From positions 344,970-408,969 of the forward strand of contig JBGAUW010000002.1 of NCBI GenBank assembly GCA_044228435.1: a stretch of DNA of 64,000 nt, written 5' to 3'. The translations under genes were made by a program, and so were the position numbers. Positions within the stretch are counted from its first letter, which is position 1. Each line of letters begins with the position of its first letter. The DNA comes from Bog-950 sp044228435 (GTDB lineage Bacteria; Bacteroidota; Bacteroidia; Chitinophagales; LD1). The notes under the pieces are model-generated. The model did no database searches. It had not been told where the DNA came from and was given only the letters and a program-made list of their open reading frames with translations. Positions 25,449-34,485 of this stretch are shown here, piece after piece.

Positions 25449-26381
25449 TTAAATCATCGGTAGTGGCGCCTCCTTTCGCTTTTTATAGTAGGTTTTCCAG
25501 CGTCTTTTAATTTCTCCTTCAAGGCGATGTGCCTCCTGCGGGGTAAGCATGTCAATGCTGGAATGCAGACGTTGGTTGTTATAAATGGTAACTGCGTTAT
25601 AAATGCCTTGGCTGGCCTCCTCAAAAGAACTATACGCGAGTTGTAGTAATTCACCTTTGAGAATGCCATTTATCCTCTCCGCAATTGCATTTTTTCTTGG
25701 ATCACCGTCCGGAGTCATACTGATAAGTATGTTTTCATTTTCCAAAATCGCTACGTAATCATTGCAGCAATATTGAACACCCCGGTCGGAATGATGAATT
25801 AATTTTTTTTGCCTGAGATTAAATTGCAAAGCCATTTTTAAGGCGTTTACACATCCCGCTGTACCTAAGTCTTTTGAAAGGCAAAACCCCACTATCTTAT
25901 GCGAATAGGCATCGGTTATGAGACTTAGATAGGCAAAATGTTCCTGCACCCGTATATAAGTAACATCGCTTACCCAAAGTTGCCCGGGAGTTGTAGGAAT
26001 AAAATCCTTTACCCGGTAAGGATGCCGCCTGAACCAATGGTTGCTCCATGTGGTTCGTGGTGTTTTACGCTTGCGCCTTCGCACTAGTAGCGCGTTTTCG
26101 CGCAATACCTCAAAGAGGGCATCTCTTCCTATTTGAATTTGGTGTTGCTCTAAAAAATCATTCATCATAAGTAATAGCTTTCGCCCACCTACACATCGTT
26201 GGCTCTGACGGATTTGAACCACTCTTTGCACGATTAAGTCTTCTTGCAAAGCCTGTTTCTCACAATCCTTTTGGTATTGATAAAAAGCTTGCCTGCTATA
26301 ACCAAGCAGTGAACAAAGCTGCGCTAAACAGCGAGGCTCAGTTTGTTCTACTCGCGTGACCGCTTGGTGCCAGCTTTTTTT
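25449..26381 (-). CDS. IS3-family transposase OrfB (DDE integrase domain)
   Basis: The frame is open from the slippery A7 near 26381 down to the stop at 25449, and encodes the catalytic half of the transposase. After the slip it reads SWHQAVTRVEQTEPRCLAQLCSLLGYSRQAFYQYQK, the usual IS3 OrfB start region. The HTH_21 segment (VVQIRQSQRCVGGRKLLLMM) follows, then the rve integrase core with the DDE triad in LWVSDVTYI (Asp), HHSDRGVQY (Asp) and DPRKNAIAERINGILKGE (Glu). No ATG or GTG is available near the beginning; the first possible independent start is a TTG at 26249, inside the conserved domain. OrfB is therefore expected only as an OrfAB frameshift fusion. Confidence 0.9.
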   Translation of the reverse strand, partial: KKSWHQAVTRVEQTEPRCLAQLCSLLGYSRQAFYQYQKDCEKQALQEDLIVQRVVQIRQSQRCVGGRKLLLMMNDFLEQHQIQIGRDALFEVLRENALLVRRRKRKTPRTTWSNHWFRRHPYRVKDFIPTTPGQLWVSDVTYIRVQEHFAYLSLITDAYSHKIVGFCLSKDLGTAGCVNALKMALQFNLRQKKLIHHSDRGVQYCCNDYVAILENENILISMTPDGDPRKNAIAERINGILKGELLQLAYSSFEEASQGIYNAVTIYNNQRLHSSIDMLTPQEAHRLEGEIKRRWKTYYKKRKEAPLPMI

Positions 26382-26683
26382 CGTAAATCAATCCCGTATT
26401 GCTCCTTGCCTATATCCAGCATAGCATTCAATAGCTTATTATGCAATTGCGCCTTGCGCAATTCTTCCTGGAGTTGCTCTACATCATTAGGTAAAGGCTG
26501 TGTGGTAACCTGCTCTATGACCGGCTTTTCCCACTTTAACTTCTGTTCATAGGGGGCTATCACACTTTTTACCCATCTGGCTATGGTAGCATGGCTTATC
26601 CCATATTTTTTAGCCAGTTTCCGGCAGCTTATACCGCCTTGTAGGTATTCCCGGATAACCGCTTCTTTTTGGTAGTAACTCAT
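26348..26683 (-). CDS. IS3-family transposase OrfA (HTH protein)
   Basis: A 111-residue protein. An HTH_Tnp_1-like helix-turn-helix (YYQKEAVIREYLQGGISCRKLAKKYGISHATIARWVK) comes first, then a coiled-coil or leucine-zipper region (VEQLQEELRKAQLHNKLLNAMLDIGKEQYGI). It binds the element ends and, as OrfA alone, usually represses transposition. Its last codons overlap OrfB, and the slip site lies 10 codons before its stop. Confidence 0.9.
   Translation of the reverse strand: MSYYQKEAVIREYLQGGISCRKLAKKYGISHATIARWVKSVIAPYEQKLKWEKPVIEQVTTQPLPNDVEQLQEELRKAQLHNKLLNAMLDIGKEQYGIDLRKKAGTKRSRE
26375..26381 (-). promoter_or_regulatory. Programmed -1 frameshift site (A7) between orfA and orfB
   Basis: On the minus strand the sequence reads CG-AAAAAAA-GC, giving A-AAA-AAA-G. 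A -1 slip moves ribosomes from the orfA frame (R-K-K-A-G) into the orfB frame (K-S-W-H-Q), producing the OrfAB fusion needed for transposition. Confidence 0.8.
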
Positions 26684-26868
26684 TTTGTCGCAAATTTAGT
26701 GTCAACTTTTTGTCAACCTATTTCAGGACAAGACACTGTTTTAGGATTTGTCCAATTTAGATTTGACAAATGAGAGAAAAGTTGTCAAATCGGGCGCTCG
26801 CCCCAGGTATAGAAAACCATTAAATCAAAGAACTTAAAACTCATACAAAGATATGAAATAATGGTTAA

Positions 26869-28143
26869 TTAAAGGCCGAAAATATTTACCTGTGCAATGT
26901 ATGTTGCCATGCCCGCAACAAAACCGACAATTGCAATCCATGAGATGTTTTTTAAGTACCACATAAAGTCTATTTTTTCAATGCCCATTGCGGCAACACC
27001 TGCGGCGGACCCGATAATAATAGCACTGCCGCCGGTGCCGGCAGTAAGGGCCAGAAATTCCCAAAAATGGTGGTCGGTAGGGTAAGTTGAAAGCGTATAC
27101 ATGCCTTGCGCCGCAGCAACAATGGGTACATTATCAATTATAGAAGAAATTAACCCTAATGCTGCACCAATGAGGTAAACATTGCCTAATGACTGATCAA
27201 GTGCATCGGCCAAAATTTTAAGTAAACCAAACGACTGGAGCGCCGAAACCGCTAACAATATACCAAGAAAGAAAAGAATACTGGGTGTATCAATCTTTTC
27301 GAGCGCGTGGGTAACGGTTAAATTGTGTTTTTCGCTGGAAGGCTTACTAAAGTGCATAAGCGATACAATAATCCAAAGTATGCCCATGGCCAGTAAAATA
27401 CCCATAAAAGGCGGCAGATGGGTTAGTATTTTAAATACCGGTACCGATAGAAGCAGCAACACCCCGCTTACCAAAATTATTTTCGCTTCTTTTCTTTCAA
27501 CTGTAATTTCCTCTTCTTCCTTCGGCTTTATTTTTTGGTTGCGGAACCGGGGGCTTATAATAGCCAAAGGCAACAGGCATACTATAAGGCTGGGCAAAAA
27601 TAGCTGCAGCATAATGTTTTGGGCCGTTATTTGCCCTCCAATCCAAAGCATGGTGGTAGTTACATCGCCCAAGGGCGAAAATGCTCCGCCGGCATTGGCG
27701 GCAATAATTATCATGCCGGTAAACCAAAGCCTATCCTCTTTTTCTTCCAAAAGTTTTGCTATCAGCGAAGTCATAACTATGGCGGTAGTAAGATTATCGA
27801 GCAAAGCGGATGCAAAAAAGGTGATGCCTGCAATAATCCACAGCAACTTTACTTTACTGGTAGTTTTAATACGGTCGGTTATAAGTATAAATCCGCTGTG
27901 GCTGTCTATAAGCTCAACAATCGTCATGGCGCCCATTAAAAAAAACAATATGCCCGCGGTTTCGCTAAGGTGGTGGTAAAGCTGTTCAAGCGCTACTTCG
28001 CGGTCAACCCCGCTCAAAATATATAAGGTCCAGCAAAGCACTCCGGTTACCAGGGCGGCAGCGGCCTTATCTACCTTTAAGGGATGTTCGAAGGCTATGG
28101 CCAGGTAGCCAATAATAAAAATAACAATGGCAGCAATCATCAT
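26869..28143 (-). CDS. nhaD: Na+/H+ antiporter, NhaD type
   Basis: A 424-residue protein with about 11-12 membrane segments. It has the ion-transporter-superfamily blocks typical of NhaD: FLMGAMTIVELIDSHSGF, FFASALLDNLTTAIVMTSL (N-terminal hairpin), AANAGGAFSPLGDVTTTMLWIGGQ, and a C-terminal mirror with SSIIDNVPIVAAAQGM and TAGTGGSAIIIGSAAGVAAMG. It exports Na+ (or Li+) in exchange for protons across the inner membrane, for salt and alkali tolerance. Its start lies two bases after the stop of the DUF389 gene, so they form one operon in the stress cluster. A second ATG at 28140 is equally possible. Confidence 0.88.
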   Translation of the reverse strand: MMIAAIVIFIIGYLAIAFEHPLKVDKAAAALVTGVLCWTLYILSGVDREVALEQLYHHLSETAGILFFLMGAMTIVELIDSHSGFILITDRIKTTSKVKLLWIIAGITFFASALLDNLTTAIVMTSLIAKLLEEKEDRLWFTGMIIIAANAGGAFSPLGDVTTTMLWIGGQITAQNIMLQLFLPSLIVCLLPLAIISPRFRNQKIKPKEEEEITVERKEAKIILVSGVLLLLSVPVFKILTHLPPFMGILLAMGILWIIVSLMHFSKPSSEKHNLTVTHALEKIDTPSILFFLGILLAVSALQSFGLLKILADALDQSLGNVYLIGAALGLISSIIDNVPIVAAAQGMYTLSTYPTDHHFWEFLALTAGTGGSAIIIGSAAGVAAMGIEKIDFMWYLKNISWIAIVGFVAGMATYIAQVNIFGL

Positions 28144-28145
28144 AA

Positions 28146-29438
28146 TTAAAAATACGTTTTAAGGTTAGTTGAGTTAATGCGTACTTTAAGCCACTCTCCA
28201 ATTTTTAGCTTTTGCCTGCTATCAAATTTTTGCCTGCTATCAATTATTGCCACCCATTGTGGTTTTGAAGTACTATCGGTATTTACCATGGCTATTTGCA
28301 AAACACAACTTTTAATTGCCGGATACTGTACTTTCAGTTCCTTATATACCTGCTGCGCCAGTGCCTTCTCATTGGCAATACTATCTAAGCGCAATTTGTA
28401 ATTATAGATTTGAGATTCTTTTTCGGTTATAGCCAGCGAAAGATTACTGCTTTGCTTATCTATTTCGCCGTTATCTTTCAGGTACGAAAAGCCCTGCTGT
28501 ATTTCTAATGTAGAACCGCTCAAATCATACATCGGTAGTTTACTTTTTAGTGTCTCAATTTTCTGCGGCTCAATATATTCCCCACCATAGGTGAGCGTTA
28601 TTGTTTTCTTTTTAGCATCTACTGTTTTTTTCAGCAAGTAGTCGTTTGGAAATGCCCCTTCATTTTCAATAAAGCGTTTAGCTTTTTGCTGAAACTTGTT
28701 TTGCTGCACGATGTCGTATCCGAAATAAATACTGGGCAAAACAGTAACAACCACTATAGCCCACACAATTCGTTGTGCCTTCTTTTCATCGCTTTTAGCC
28801 GGTAAAGTTTTAAAGGGAAATTTGAGGAACCTGGCTGTTAAAAGCGTGGCTAATGCAATAAATACCGTATTTATAATAAACAGGTAAAACGCACCAAAAA
28901 AGAAACTAAACTGTAATGTAGCTAAACCATAACCCGCCGTACATAAAGGTGGCATTAAGGCTGTTGCAATAGCTACCCCCGGTATTACATTTCCCTTTTG
29001 CCGGCTACTCATAGCCAAAATACCGGCAAGGCCACCAAAGAACGCTATAAGCACATCGTAAATATTAGGCGCGGTACGTGCCAAAATTTCGGAGTGAGCT
29101 TCGTTAATAGGCGACAATAAAAAATAAATGGTGGAGGTAATAAGTCCGGCCACTGCTGCAAACAAATAATTTGTCCAGGCCTTTCTTAGTAGGGCCAGGT
29201 CGTTTATTGCCATGCCCATACCCAGCCCCATTATAGGGCCCATTAAAGGGGAAATAAGCATAGCGCCTATTATTACCGCAGTTGAGTTAATATTTAAACC
29301 AAGCGAGGCTATAAAAATTGCGAATACAAGAATCCAAAGGTTTGTGCCTTTAAATACTACGTTGGCCGAAATATTAGCAATTACAGTTTCGCTTAACTCC
29401 TGTTCATCTTTTAATCGAAAGTTGTCGAGTATATTCAT
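28146..29438 (-). CDS. DUF389 family membrane protein (TIGR00341-like)
   Basis: A 430-residue protein. The DUF389 membrane block (NSTAVIIGAMLISPLMGPIMGLGMGMAINDLALLRKA...VIPGVAIATALMPPLCTAGYGLA) occupies about 40-215 with about six segments. A soluble periplasmic or cytoplasmic C-terminal domain (about 240-430) follows with no recognised motif. Biochemical function of the family is not established; an association with stress or transport is suggested here by the operon with nhaD. The region upstream, shared with otsA, contains an FNR-type palindrome. Confidence 0.85.
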   Translation of the reverse strand: MNILDNFRLKDEQELSETVIANISANVVFKGTNLWILVFAIFIASLGLNINSTAVIIGAMLISPLMGPIMGLGMGMAINDLALLRKAWTNYLFAAVAGLITSTIYFLLSPINEAHSEILARTAPNIYDVLIAFFGGLAGILAMSSRQKGNVIPGVAIATALMPPLCTAGYGLATLQFSFFFGAFYLFIINTVFIALATLLTARFLKFPFKTLPAKSDEKKAQRIVWAIVVVTVLPSIYFGYDIVQQNKFQQKAKRFIENEGAFPNDYLLKKTVDAKKKTITLTYGGEYIEPQKIETLKSKLPMYDLSGSTLEIQQGFSYLKDNGEIDKQSSNLSLAITEKESQIYNYKLRLDSIANEKALAQQVYKELKVQYPAIKSCVLQIAMVNTDSTSKPQWVAIIDSRQKFDSRQKLKIGEWLKVRINSTNLKTYF

Positions 29439-29531
29439 CTATTTTAATATGCCTGCTAAGGTAGTACTTTAAAGAAGGTATTTACCGCTATTGATATAAT
29501 TTGGCAAAAGCAATTGTCTGTTCTAAATAGT

Positions 29532-29545
29532 TTGACTTATGTCAA
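29532..29545. promoter_or_regulatory. Crp/Fnr-type operator upstream of the trehalose gene
   Basis: TTGACTTATGTCAA is a perfect inverted repeat (TTGAC-N4-GTCAA), one base per arm away from the FNR consensus TTGAT-N4-ATCAA. It lies in the divergent region between DUF389 and the trehalose gene. A -7-like TAACTATG ends at 29575, 36.5 bases from its centre, the same spacing as at the usp site. Confidence 0.6.
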
Positions 29546-29665
29546 GTTTTATAGCTTATATCTTTCCTAACTATGCGCCGGCAATTAAATACACGCTGCT
29601 ATCCTATAGCATTTTAAGGTACCATTAGGCACCGGAATTATTTATTAACTTTTAAAACAAACTAA

Positions 29666-31825
29666 ATGGAGTTATTAAACATTACCTACCGCCTTCCTGT
29701 GTCGTTTATTCAGCATTCGGCCGATATACTTTTAAAACTTTCTTCGGGTGGTTTGGTAAGCGCACTTAATGCTTTGCCGCAAGCCAGTTTAAACCTTAAA
29801 TGGTTAGGCGTGGCTGATTTTTCGTTAGGCGAATGGCAAAAGGGCGCCAAGCAATACGAAGGCGGTTTTAATTTACACCCCATATTTTTGAATGAAAAAC
29901 TAAACAAGCTGTTTTACGAGGGTTTTTCTAATTCGGTGTTGTGGCCATTGTTCCACTATTTTCCTTCGTTTGTAGAGTATACCGATGAATATTTTTCAGC
30001 TTTTGTAAAGGCCAATGAACAGATAGCCGATAAAGCGCAACAACTGGTTAAAAACGGCGATGTGGTATGGATACACGATTACCATTTGCTGCCGCTGGCG
30101 GCACTGCTACGCAAACGAAACCCCAATATAACTATAGGCTTTTTTTTACATACACCTTTTCCCAACTATGAGTTATTGAGGCTGCTGCCTAAAAAATGCA
30201 AGCAGTTTATAATTGATGGTATGTTAGGTGCCGATGTTATAGGGTTTCACACATTTGATTATGTGCAGCACTTTTTAGAAAGCGTAAAACAAACCAAGGG
30301 CCTGCAGCACAAGCAGTTTGCATTACTGCACGAAAACAGAAATATTAAGGTAGGGGCTTTTCCTATAAGCATTGATTTTGATAAGTTTCATAATGCCTAT
30401 AATGAGCAACCGGTAGCAGCCGAACGCCACCGTATCAGAGCGCAATATGCGGATATGAAGATCATTTTTTCGGTAGACCGGCTCGACTACACAAAAGGCA
30501 TTTTAAACCGGCTTAGAGGCTACAGAAGGTTTTTAGAAGAACACCCCGAGTGGACCGGAAAAATAGTTTTCATTTTGGTGTTAATTCCTTCGCGCACGGC
30601 CGTAAAAAAATATTCCGAAAGGCGATCGATGATTGAAGAGATGGTAAGCAGCATTAACGGCAAACTGGGTAATTATAAATGGACACCCATCGTTTTTCAG
30701 TTTTCATCGTTAGATTATAAAGATTTGCTGGGGCTTTACACCGGGTGCGATGTAGCGCTTATTTCGCCATTACGCGATGGTATGAACCTGGTAGCGAAAG
30801 AATTTATAGCCTCGCGCAAAAATGCAGATGGCGTTTTAATGCTTAGTAATTTAACAGGCGCAGCCAATGAACTTAGCCAGGCACTATTGTTTAACCCTTT
30901 GGATGAGCAGGAGATTGCCGTAAAACTACACCAGGCCCTTTGCATGCCACAGCAGGAGCAGCAGGAGCGCATTGTAAGCATGCAGGCGCAAATAAAAAAG
31001 CACGATGTTTACCGCTGGGCCGATAGCTTTATGGCAGAGCTAAACAGCCATGTTACACAAAAGCACACCGTACCTTTTGAATACAACCACCGGTTAGACC
31101 TGTTGCAACGTTATGCCGATGCTAAAAAGCGGTTAATAGTTTTGGATTACGACGGCACACTAGTGCAGTTTCAATCAGCGCCGGAACTGGCAGTACCCCC
31201 TGCCGAAGTGTTAGAATTACTGGAAAAACTTACGGCTAATACGAAAAATGAAGTAGCCATAGCCAGCGGCCGCGATAAGGCCATATTGCAGAAATGGTTT
31301 GGGCATTTACCCTTAACATTAATTGCGGAACACGGTGCTTACTTTCGTAAAAAAGAATGGAAAGAACTGATATCCGACTCACTGGGCTGGAAAGAAGAGG
31401 TAAAAAAAATTATGCTTCTTTTTGCCGACCGGTGCCCCGGGGCCTTTGTTGAAGAGAAAATATTTTCGCTGGCCTGGCATTACCGCAATGTTGAACCGGA
31501 TACAGGGCAAATTAAGGCCCGCGAGTTGATGGCCGTGTTGCACACTTACCTTGAAAACACCAACACAAGCGTTTTAAGCGGCAATAAAGTGGTGGAAGTT
31601 AAACCGGCCTCTATAAACAAAGGCAACGCCATTAAACAGGTTTTTACGCTTACCGATTACGAGTGTTGCATTGCCATTGGCGATGATAAAACAGATGAGG
31701 ATATGTTTTTAGTTGTAAACGAGCGGGGTGGCGATACGTTTAAGGTAGGGAAGGGAAGCAGCACGGCGCGCTACCGGTTTGAAACTATTACGCAAACCAC
31801 ATCTTTTTTACACCAGTTATATTAG
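29666..31825 (+). CDS. Bifunctional trehalose-6-phosphate synthase/phosphatase
   Basis: A 719-residue fusion. The N-terminal GT20 domain (about 1-470) has YRLPVS (normally NRLPV), SSGGLVSAL, WIHDYHLLPL, GFFLHTPFPNYELLRLLP, VDRLDYTKGI and SPLRDGMNLVAKEFIA. These are OtsA motifs for making trehalose-6-phosphate from UDP-glucose and glucose-6-phosphate. The C-terminal HAD phosphatase domain has LDYDGTLV at about 494 and GDDKTDEDMF at about 671, the OtsB motifs that release trehalose. The product is a compatible solute for osmotic and desiccation stress. The Asn to Tyr change in the first motif is unusual, but the following Arg is kept. The gene follows an FNR-type operator and precedes a Crp/Fnr gene. 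Confidence 0.93.
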   Translation: MELLNITYRLPVSFIQHSADILLKLSSGGLVSALNALPQASLNLKWLGVADFSLGEWQKGAKQYEGGFNLHPIFLNEKLNKLFYEGFSNSVLWPLFHYFPSFVEYTDEYFSAFVKANEQIADKAQQLVKNGDVVWIHDYHLLPLAALLRKRNPNITIGFFLHTPFPNYELLRLLPKKCKQFIIDGMLGADVIGFHTFDYVQHFLESVKQTKGLQHKQFALLHENRNIKVGAFPISIDFDKFHNAYNEQPVAAERHRIRAQYADMKIIFSVDRLDYTKGILNRLRGYRRFLEEHPEWTGKIVFILVLIPSRTAVKKYSERRSMIEEMVSSINGKLGNYKWTPIVFQFSSLDYKDLLGLYTGCDVALISPLRDGMNLVAKEFIASRKNADGVLMLSNLTGAANELSQALLFNPLDEQEIAVKLHQALCMPQQEQQERIVSMQAQIKKHDVYRWADSFMAELNSHVTQKHTVPFEYNHRLDLLQRYADAKKRLIVLDYDGTLVQFQSAPELAVPPAEVLELLEKLTANTKNEVAIASGRDKAILQKWFGHLPLTLIAEHGAYFRKKEWKELISDSLGWKEEVKKIMLLFADRCPGAFVEEKIFSLAWHYRNVEPDTGQIKARELMAVLHTYLENTNTSVLSGNKVVEVKPASINKGNAIKQVFTLTDYECCIAIGDDKTDEDMFLVVNERGGDTFKVGKGSSTARYRFETITQTTSFLHQLY

Positions 31826-31867
31826 TGTATCTTACTTCCGGTTTGCTAAACTAATACAGGCAGTGTG

Positions 31868-32584
31868 ATGGAACAATTGAATAGCAGTGCAGAACAATCG
31901 TTAAGCGGATATCATTTCAATTCGGTAATAGATTGGAAGGAACTACCGATAGCAGAACAGGAGTTTGTTAAAGATGCAATCAGGGTTCTTAAGTTCAAAA
32001 AAAAGGCGGTAATATATAGTATGCGCGAAAACCCGCGCGGGGTTTACATAATACGAAAAGGAAAAATTAAAATTGAACAGGTTAGCTATGACGGAAGTGT
32101 GCAAATTTTATTTGTATATGCCGAAAGCGAGGCATTTGGGTTCAGGCCTTTGCTAAGCAACGAACTACATCCCGTAAACGCGGTAGCACTGGAAGATTGT
32201 GAACTTGAGTTTATTGCCGCCGATAGTTTTTTGCAGCTGCTTCGCACCTCGGTTACATTATCAAATTTGCTGCTGCAAAGCCTTAGCCACGAGTTTACCG
32301 TTTTAGTTAACCGCATTAATTTATTTGCCCAACGGGGCATAAAAGAAAGATTGGCATTTGCACTGCTTGTACTAAATGAAAAATACAGGCAACCCGCTGA
32401 TACGGACGTAGCGCCTGAAATAAAAATAAGTCGCACCGACCTGGCAAATTATGCAGGCACCTCGCTCGAAAATTTGGTTAGAACTTTAAAATTTTTTAAG
32501 GAAAGAAAATTGGTAAGCGTTTCGGGTAAAAGCATTTTTCTGCTAAACCCGGATGCACTTCTTCTTTTATCGGGAATCCAGTAA
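31868..32584 (+). CDS. Crp/Fnr family regulator of the stress cluster
   Basis: A 238-residue protein from the ATG at 31868 (a GTG sits just before it). The cNMP-binding-like domain (GVYIIRKGKIKIEQVSYDGSVQILFVYAESEAFGFRPLLSNE) is followed by a long helix and an HTH_Crp domain. The recognition helix region is RTDLANYAGTSLENLVRTLKFF, which keeps the Glu and Arg (E-x-x-V-R) that FNR uses in E-x-x-S-R. No N-terminal Cys cluster is present, so oxygen sensing through an iron-sulphur cluster is unlikely. TTGAT/TTGAC palindromes lie upstream of both neighbouring stress genes. It starts 42 bases after the trehalose gene stop. Confidence 0.88.
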   Translation: MEQLNSSAEQSLSGYHFNSVIDWKELPIAEQEFVKDAIRVLKFKKKAVIYSMRENPRGVYIIRKGKIKIEQVSYDGSVQILFVYAESEAFGFRPLLSNELHPVNAVALEDCELEFIAADSFLQLLRTSVTLSNLLLQSLSHEFTVLVNRINLFAQRGIKERLAFALLVLNEKYRQPADTDVAPEIKISRTDLANYAGTSLENLVRTLKFFKERKLVSVSGKSIFLLNPDALLLLSGIQ

Positions 32585-32607
32585 AAAAAACTGCCTGTTT
32601 TAAATTA

Positions 32608-32621
32608 TTGATGTAAATCAA
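32608..32621. promoter_or_regulatory. FNR-box upstream of the universal stress protein gene
   Basis: TTGATGTAAATCAA is an exact match to the FNR/Crp-family consensus TTGAT-N4-ATCAA. A -7-like CATCTTTG ends at 32651, which would place the site near -41.5, the class II activator position. Confidence 0.75.
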
Positions 32622-32694
32622 ATTTATACCGGCGGTTGCCCTGCATCTTTGTAGTAGCAAACATATAACCGCTATAGTTTGCCCAAGATGTGCT

Positions 32695-33534
32695 ATGAAT
32701 AATTACTACGTTAAAAAAATATTGTTCCTAACTGATTTTTCGCCGGCCGCTCAAAATGCGCTGCAGTTTGCAGTTGCTTTGGCTAACAAATGCAAAGCCA
32801 GCCTGATACTACTTAATGTGGTTGAAGCGCTGTCTACTTCTGCTATCGCAGATTTTAAAACCACCGCGCAAACCATATTGGAAGGTACACGGGAGCTATT
32901 GTCGAAAATTGAAAAAGATATTGCCACGAAAGAGCGTATAGCCACCGAATCGCATGTTATGCAGGGTTCGCTGTACGAAAACATTTTGCGCGCAACATTA
33001 TTGTATTCGGCCGACATTATGGTAGTAGGCACCAGTGGTAAATTAGGTTTTGTAGAAGGAATTTTAGGTTCTAACGCTTATAAAATTATAAGCCAATCCA
33101 ACATTCCGGTTTTAACCGTGCATGAAAACGTGAAGTTCCGGAAAATAAATAAAATACTGTTTCCTATAAATGAGGAGCCGGTAACACTTCAAAAAGCCGA
33201 TGAGATTATTTACCTGGCTAAAATTTTTAAAGCTGAAATACAGGTATTGGGTATAGCGGCTGATATAGGAAAAACATGGCTGGTGGAAGAACATATTATG
33301 CAGGTTGACAAAATGTTATCATCAAAAGGCGTTAGATACACCCGCAAGATGAGCCACGGTATTAACTATGGCAATGAAATTTTAAAATTTTGCAATACAG
33401 ATAAAGAGGTATTAGTAGCCGTAGCCAGCAGGTTAGAGCATGGCACATTATCTCTTTTTCAAAGCAAACATGATGAAATGCTGGTTAACCAGGCCGAAGT
33501 GCCGGTATTAAGTGTGCCGGTAATAATGGAATAA
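32695..33534 (+). CDS. Tandem universal stress protein (UspA family)
   Basis: A 279-residue protein with two Usp folds. The first (1-142) is complete: KKILFLTDFSPAAQNALQFAVALA, then MVVGTSGKLGFVEGILGSNAYKIISQSNIPVLTV, with the G-x2-G-x9-G-S/T ATP-binding pattern partly kept. The second (about 150-279) is degenerate and lacks that motif (VAVASRLEHGTLSLFQSKHDEMLVNQAEVPVLSVP). Such proteins help survival of starvation, osmotic and redox stress. An FNR-type box precedes the gene. Confidence 0.9.
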   Translation: MNNYYVKKILFLTDFSPAAQNALQFAVALANKCKASLILLNVVEALSTSAIADFKTTAQTILEGTRELLSKIEKDIATKERIATESHVMQGSLYENILRATLLYSADIMVVGTSGKLGFVEGILGSNAYKIISQSNIPVLTVHENVKFRKINKILFPINEEPVTLQKADEIIYLAKIFKAEIQVLGIAADIGKTWLVEEHIMQVDKMLSSKGVRYTRKMSHGINYGNEILKFCNTDKEVLVAVASRLEHGTLSLFQSKHDEMLVNQAEVPVLSVPVIME

Positions 33535-33627
33535 AAAAGTATTGCAAGGCTATAAAAACTTAAGCGAGAATTTACAAATGGCTGTACTGTATAAATACTA
33601 AATGCTAACACCGTATAAAATAAAGTA

Positions 33628-34485
33628 GTGAAACAACAGTTACTAAAATGGGTAAATACACTTACACCCTGGGTTATATCGCACGGGGTTAAAATAGCTA
33701 TTATAGCTATAGTGGCTTATGTGCTAAGCCGCCTTGCCGAGCGGTTAATAACCCGCGCAGTACGCGCAACAATAGTTAGCGATAACCTGCTATCGCCGGT
33801 GGCTGAAACCAAACGAGAAGATACCCTGATACGTATTTTTACCGGTATGGCTAAAATTACCATACTGGTAATGTCGGTGCTTATGATTTTGCAGGAAATG
33901 GGCATAATGATAGGGCCTATATTGGCCGGTGCCGGTATAGCGGGGCTTGCAGTTGGTTTTGGCGGACAATACTTAATACGCGATGTAATTTCGGGCATGT
34001 TTATAATTCTCGAAAATCAATACCGGATTGGCGATGTAGTAAATTTTGATGGTACGGGCGGGTTAGTTGAAGATATAAGTTTGCGCATGACTACCATTCG
34101 CGATTTAGATGGCACCGTGCATCATATACCCCATGGTGAAATAAAAAAGGTATCTAACCTTAGCAAATATTTTGCACGCGTTAATTTAAATATTGGTGTT
34201 GGCTACAATACCAATATGGAGCATTTAATTAGTACCATTAACCGGGTGGGTAATGAACTTGCAGCCGATGAAAACTGGAAACCCTTTATTATACAAGCGC
34301 CGCAGTTTTTACGTATAGACGATTTTAGCGCCTCGGCCATTGTTGTAAAAATACTGGGAGAAACACAGCCCATAAAACAATGGGATGTGACCGGCGAACT
34401 AAGAATGCGTATAAAAATAGCGTTCGAAAAAGAAGGCATTGAAATACCTCTTCCGCAAAGGGTAGTGCATTTTGCTAATGCCTGA
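33628..34485 (+). CDS. Small-conductance mechanosensitive channel (MscS family)
   Basis: A 285-residue protein with three membrane segments. The pore helix GPILAGAGIAGLAVGFGGQYLIRDVISGMFIILENQYRIGDVV is the MscS signature, followed by the cytoplasmic beta domain (GLVEDISLRMTTIRDLDGTVHHIPHGEI) and a C-terminal alpha/beta domain ending PLPQRVVH. It opens under membrane tension and releases solutes after hypo-osmotic shock, complementing trehalose accumulation by the gene upstream. The start is GTG at 33628; an in-frame stop excludes the earlier ATG. Confidence 0.92.
   Translation: MKQQLLKWVNTLTPWVISHGVKIAIIAIVAYVLSRLAERLITRAVRATIVSDNLLSPVAETKREDTLIRIFTGMAKITILVMSVLMILQEMGIMIGPILAGAGIAGLAVGFGGQYLIRDVISGMFIILENQYRIGDVVNFDGTGGLVEDISLRMTTIRDLDGTVHHIPHGEIKKVSNLSKYFARVNLNIGVGYNTNMEHLISTINRVGNELAADENWKPFIIQAPQFLRIDDFSASAIVVKILGETQPIKQWDVTGELRMRIKIAFEKEGIEIPLPQRVVHFANA

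Larger units (their letters stand above)
25222..26730 (-). mobile_element. IS3-family insertion sequence (about 1.5 kb)
   Basis: The terminal inverted repeats are GTCCTGAAAAAAGTTGACA (left, 25223-25241) and GTCCTGAAATAGGTTGACA (right, read inward from 26729), matching at 17 of 19 bases. The right tip is TGTCC. Between them lie orfA and orfB in overlapping frames with an A7 slip site, as in IS3 elements, so the element looks complete. No target-site duplication could be fixed with confidence. Unusually, about 200 bases between the orfB stop and the left end are non-coding and structured. Confidence 0.88.

Noticed and set aside
26759..26804. Terminator of nhaD formed by ATTTGACAA/TTGTCAAAT and GGGCG/CGCCC
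   Set aside because: Neither stem is followed by a T run on the minus strand, so termination there is not supported.
31868..32584. True oxygen-sensing FNR
   Set aside because: The N-terminal cysteine cluster that binds the iron-sulphur centre is absent; only the DNA-recognition similarity and FNR-like sites remain.
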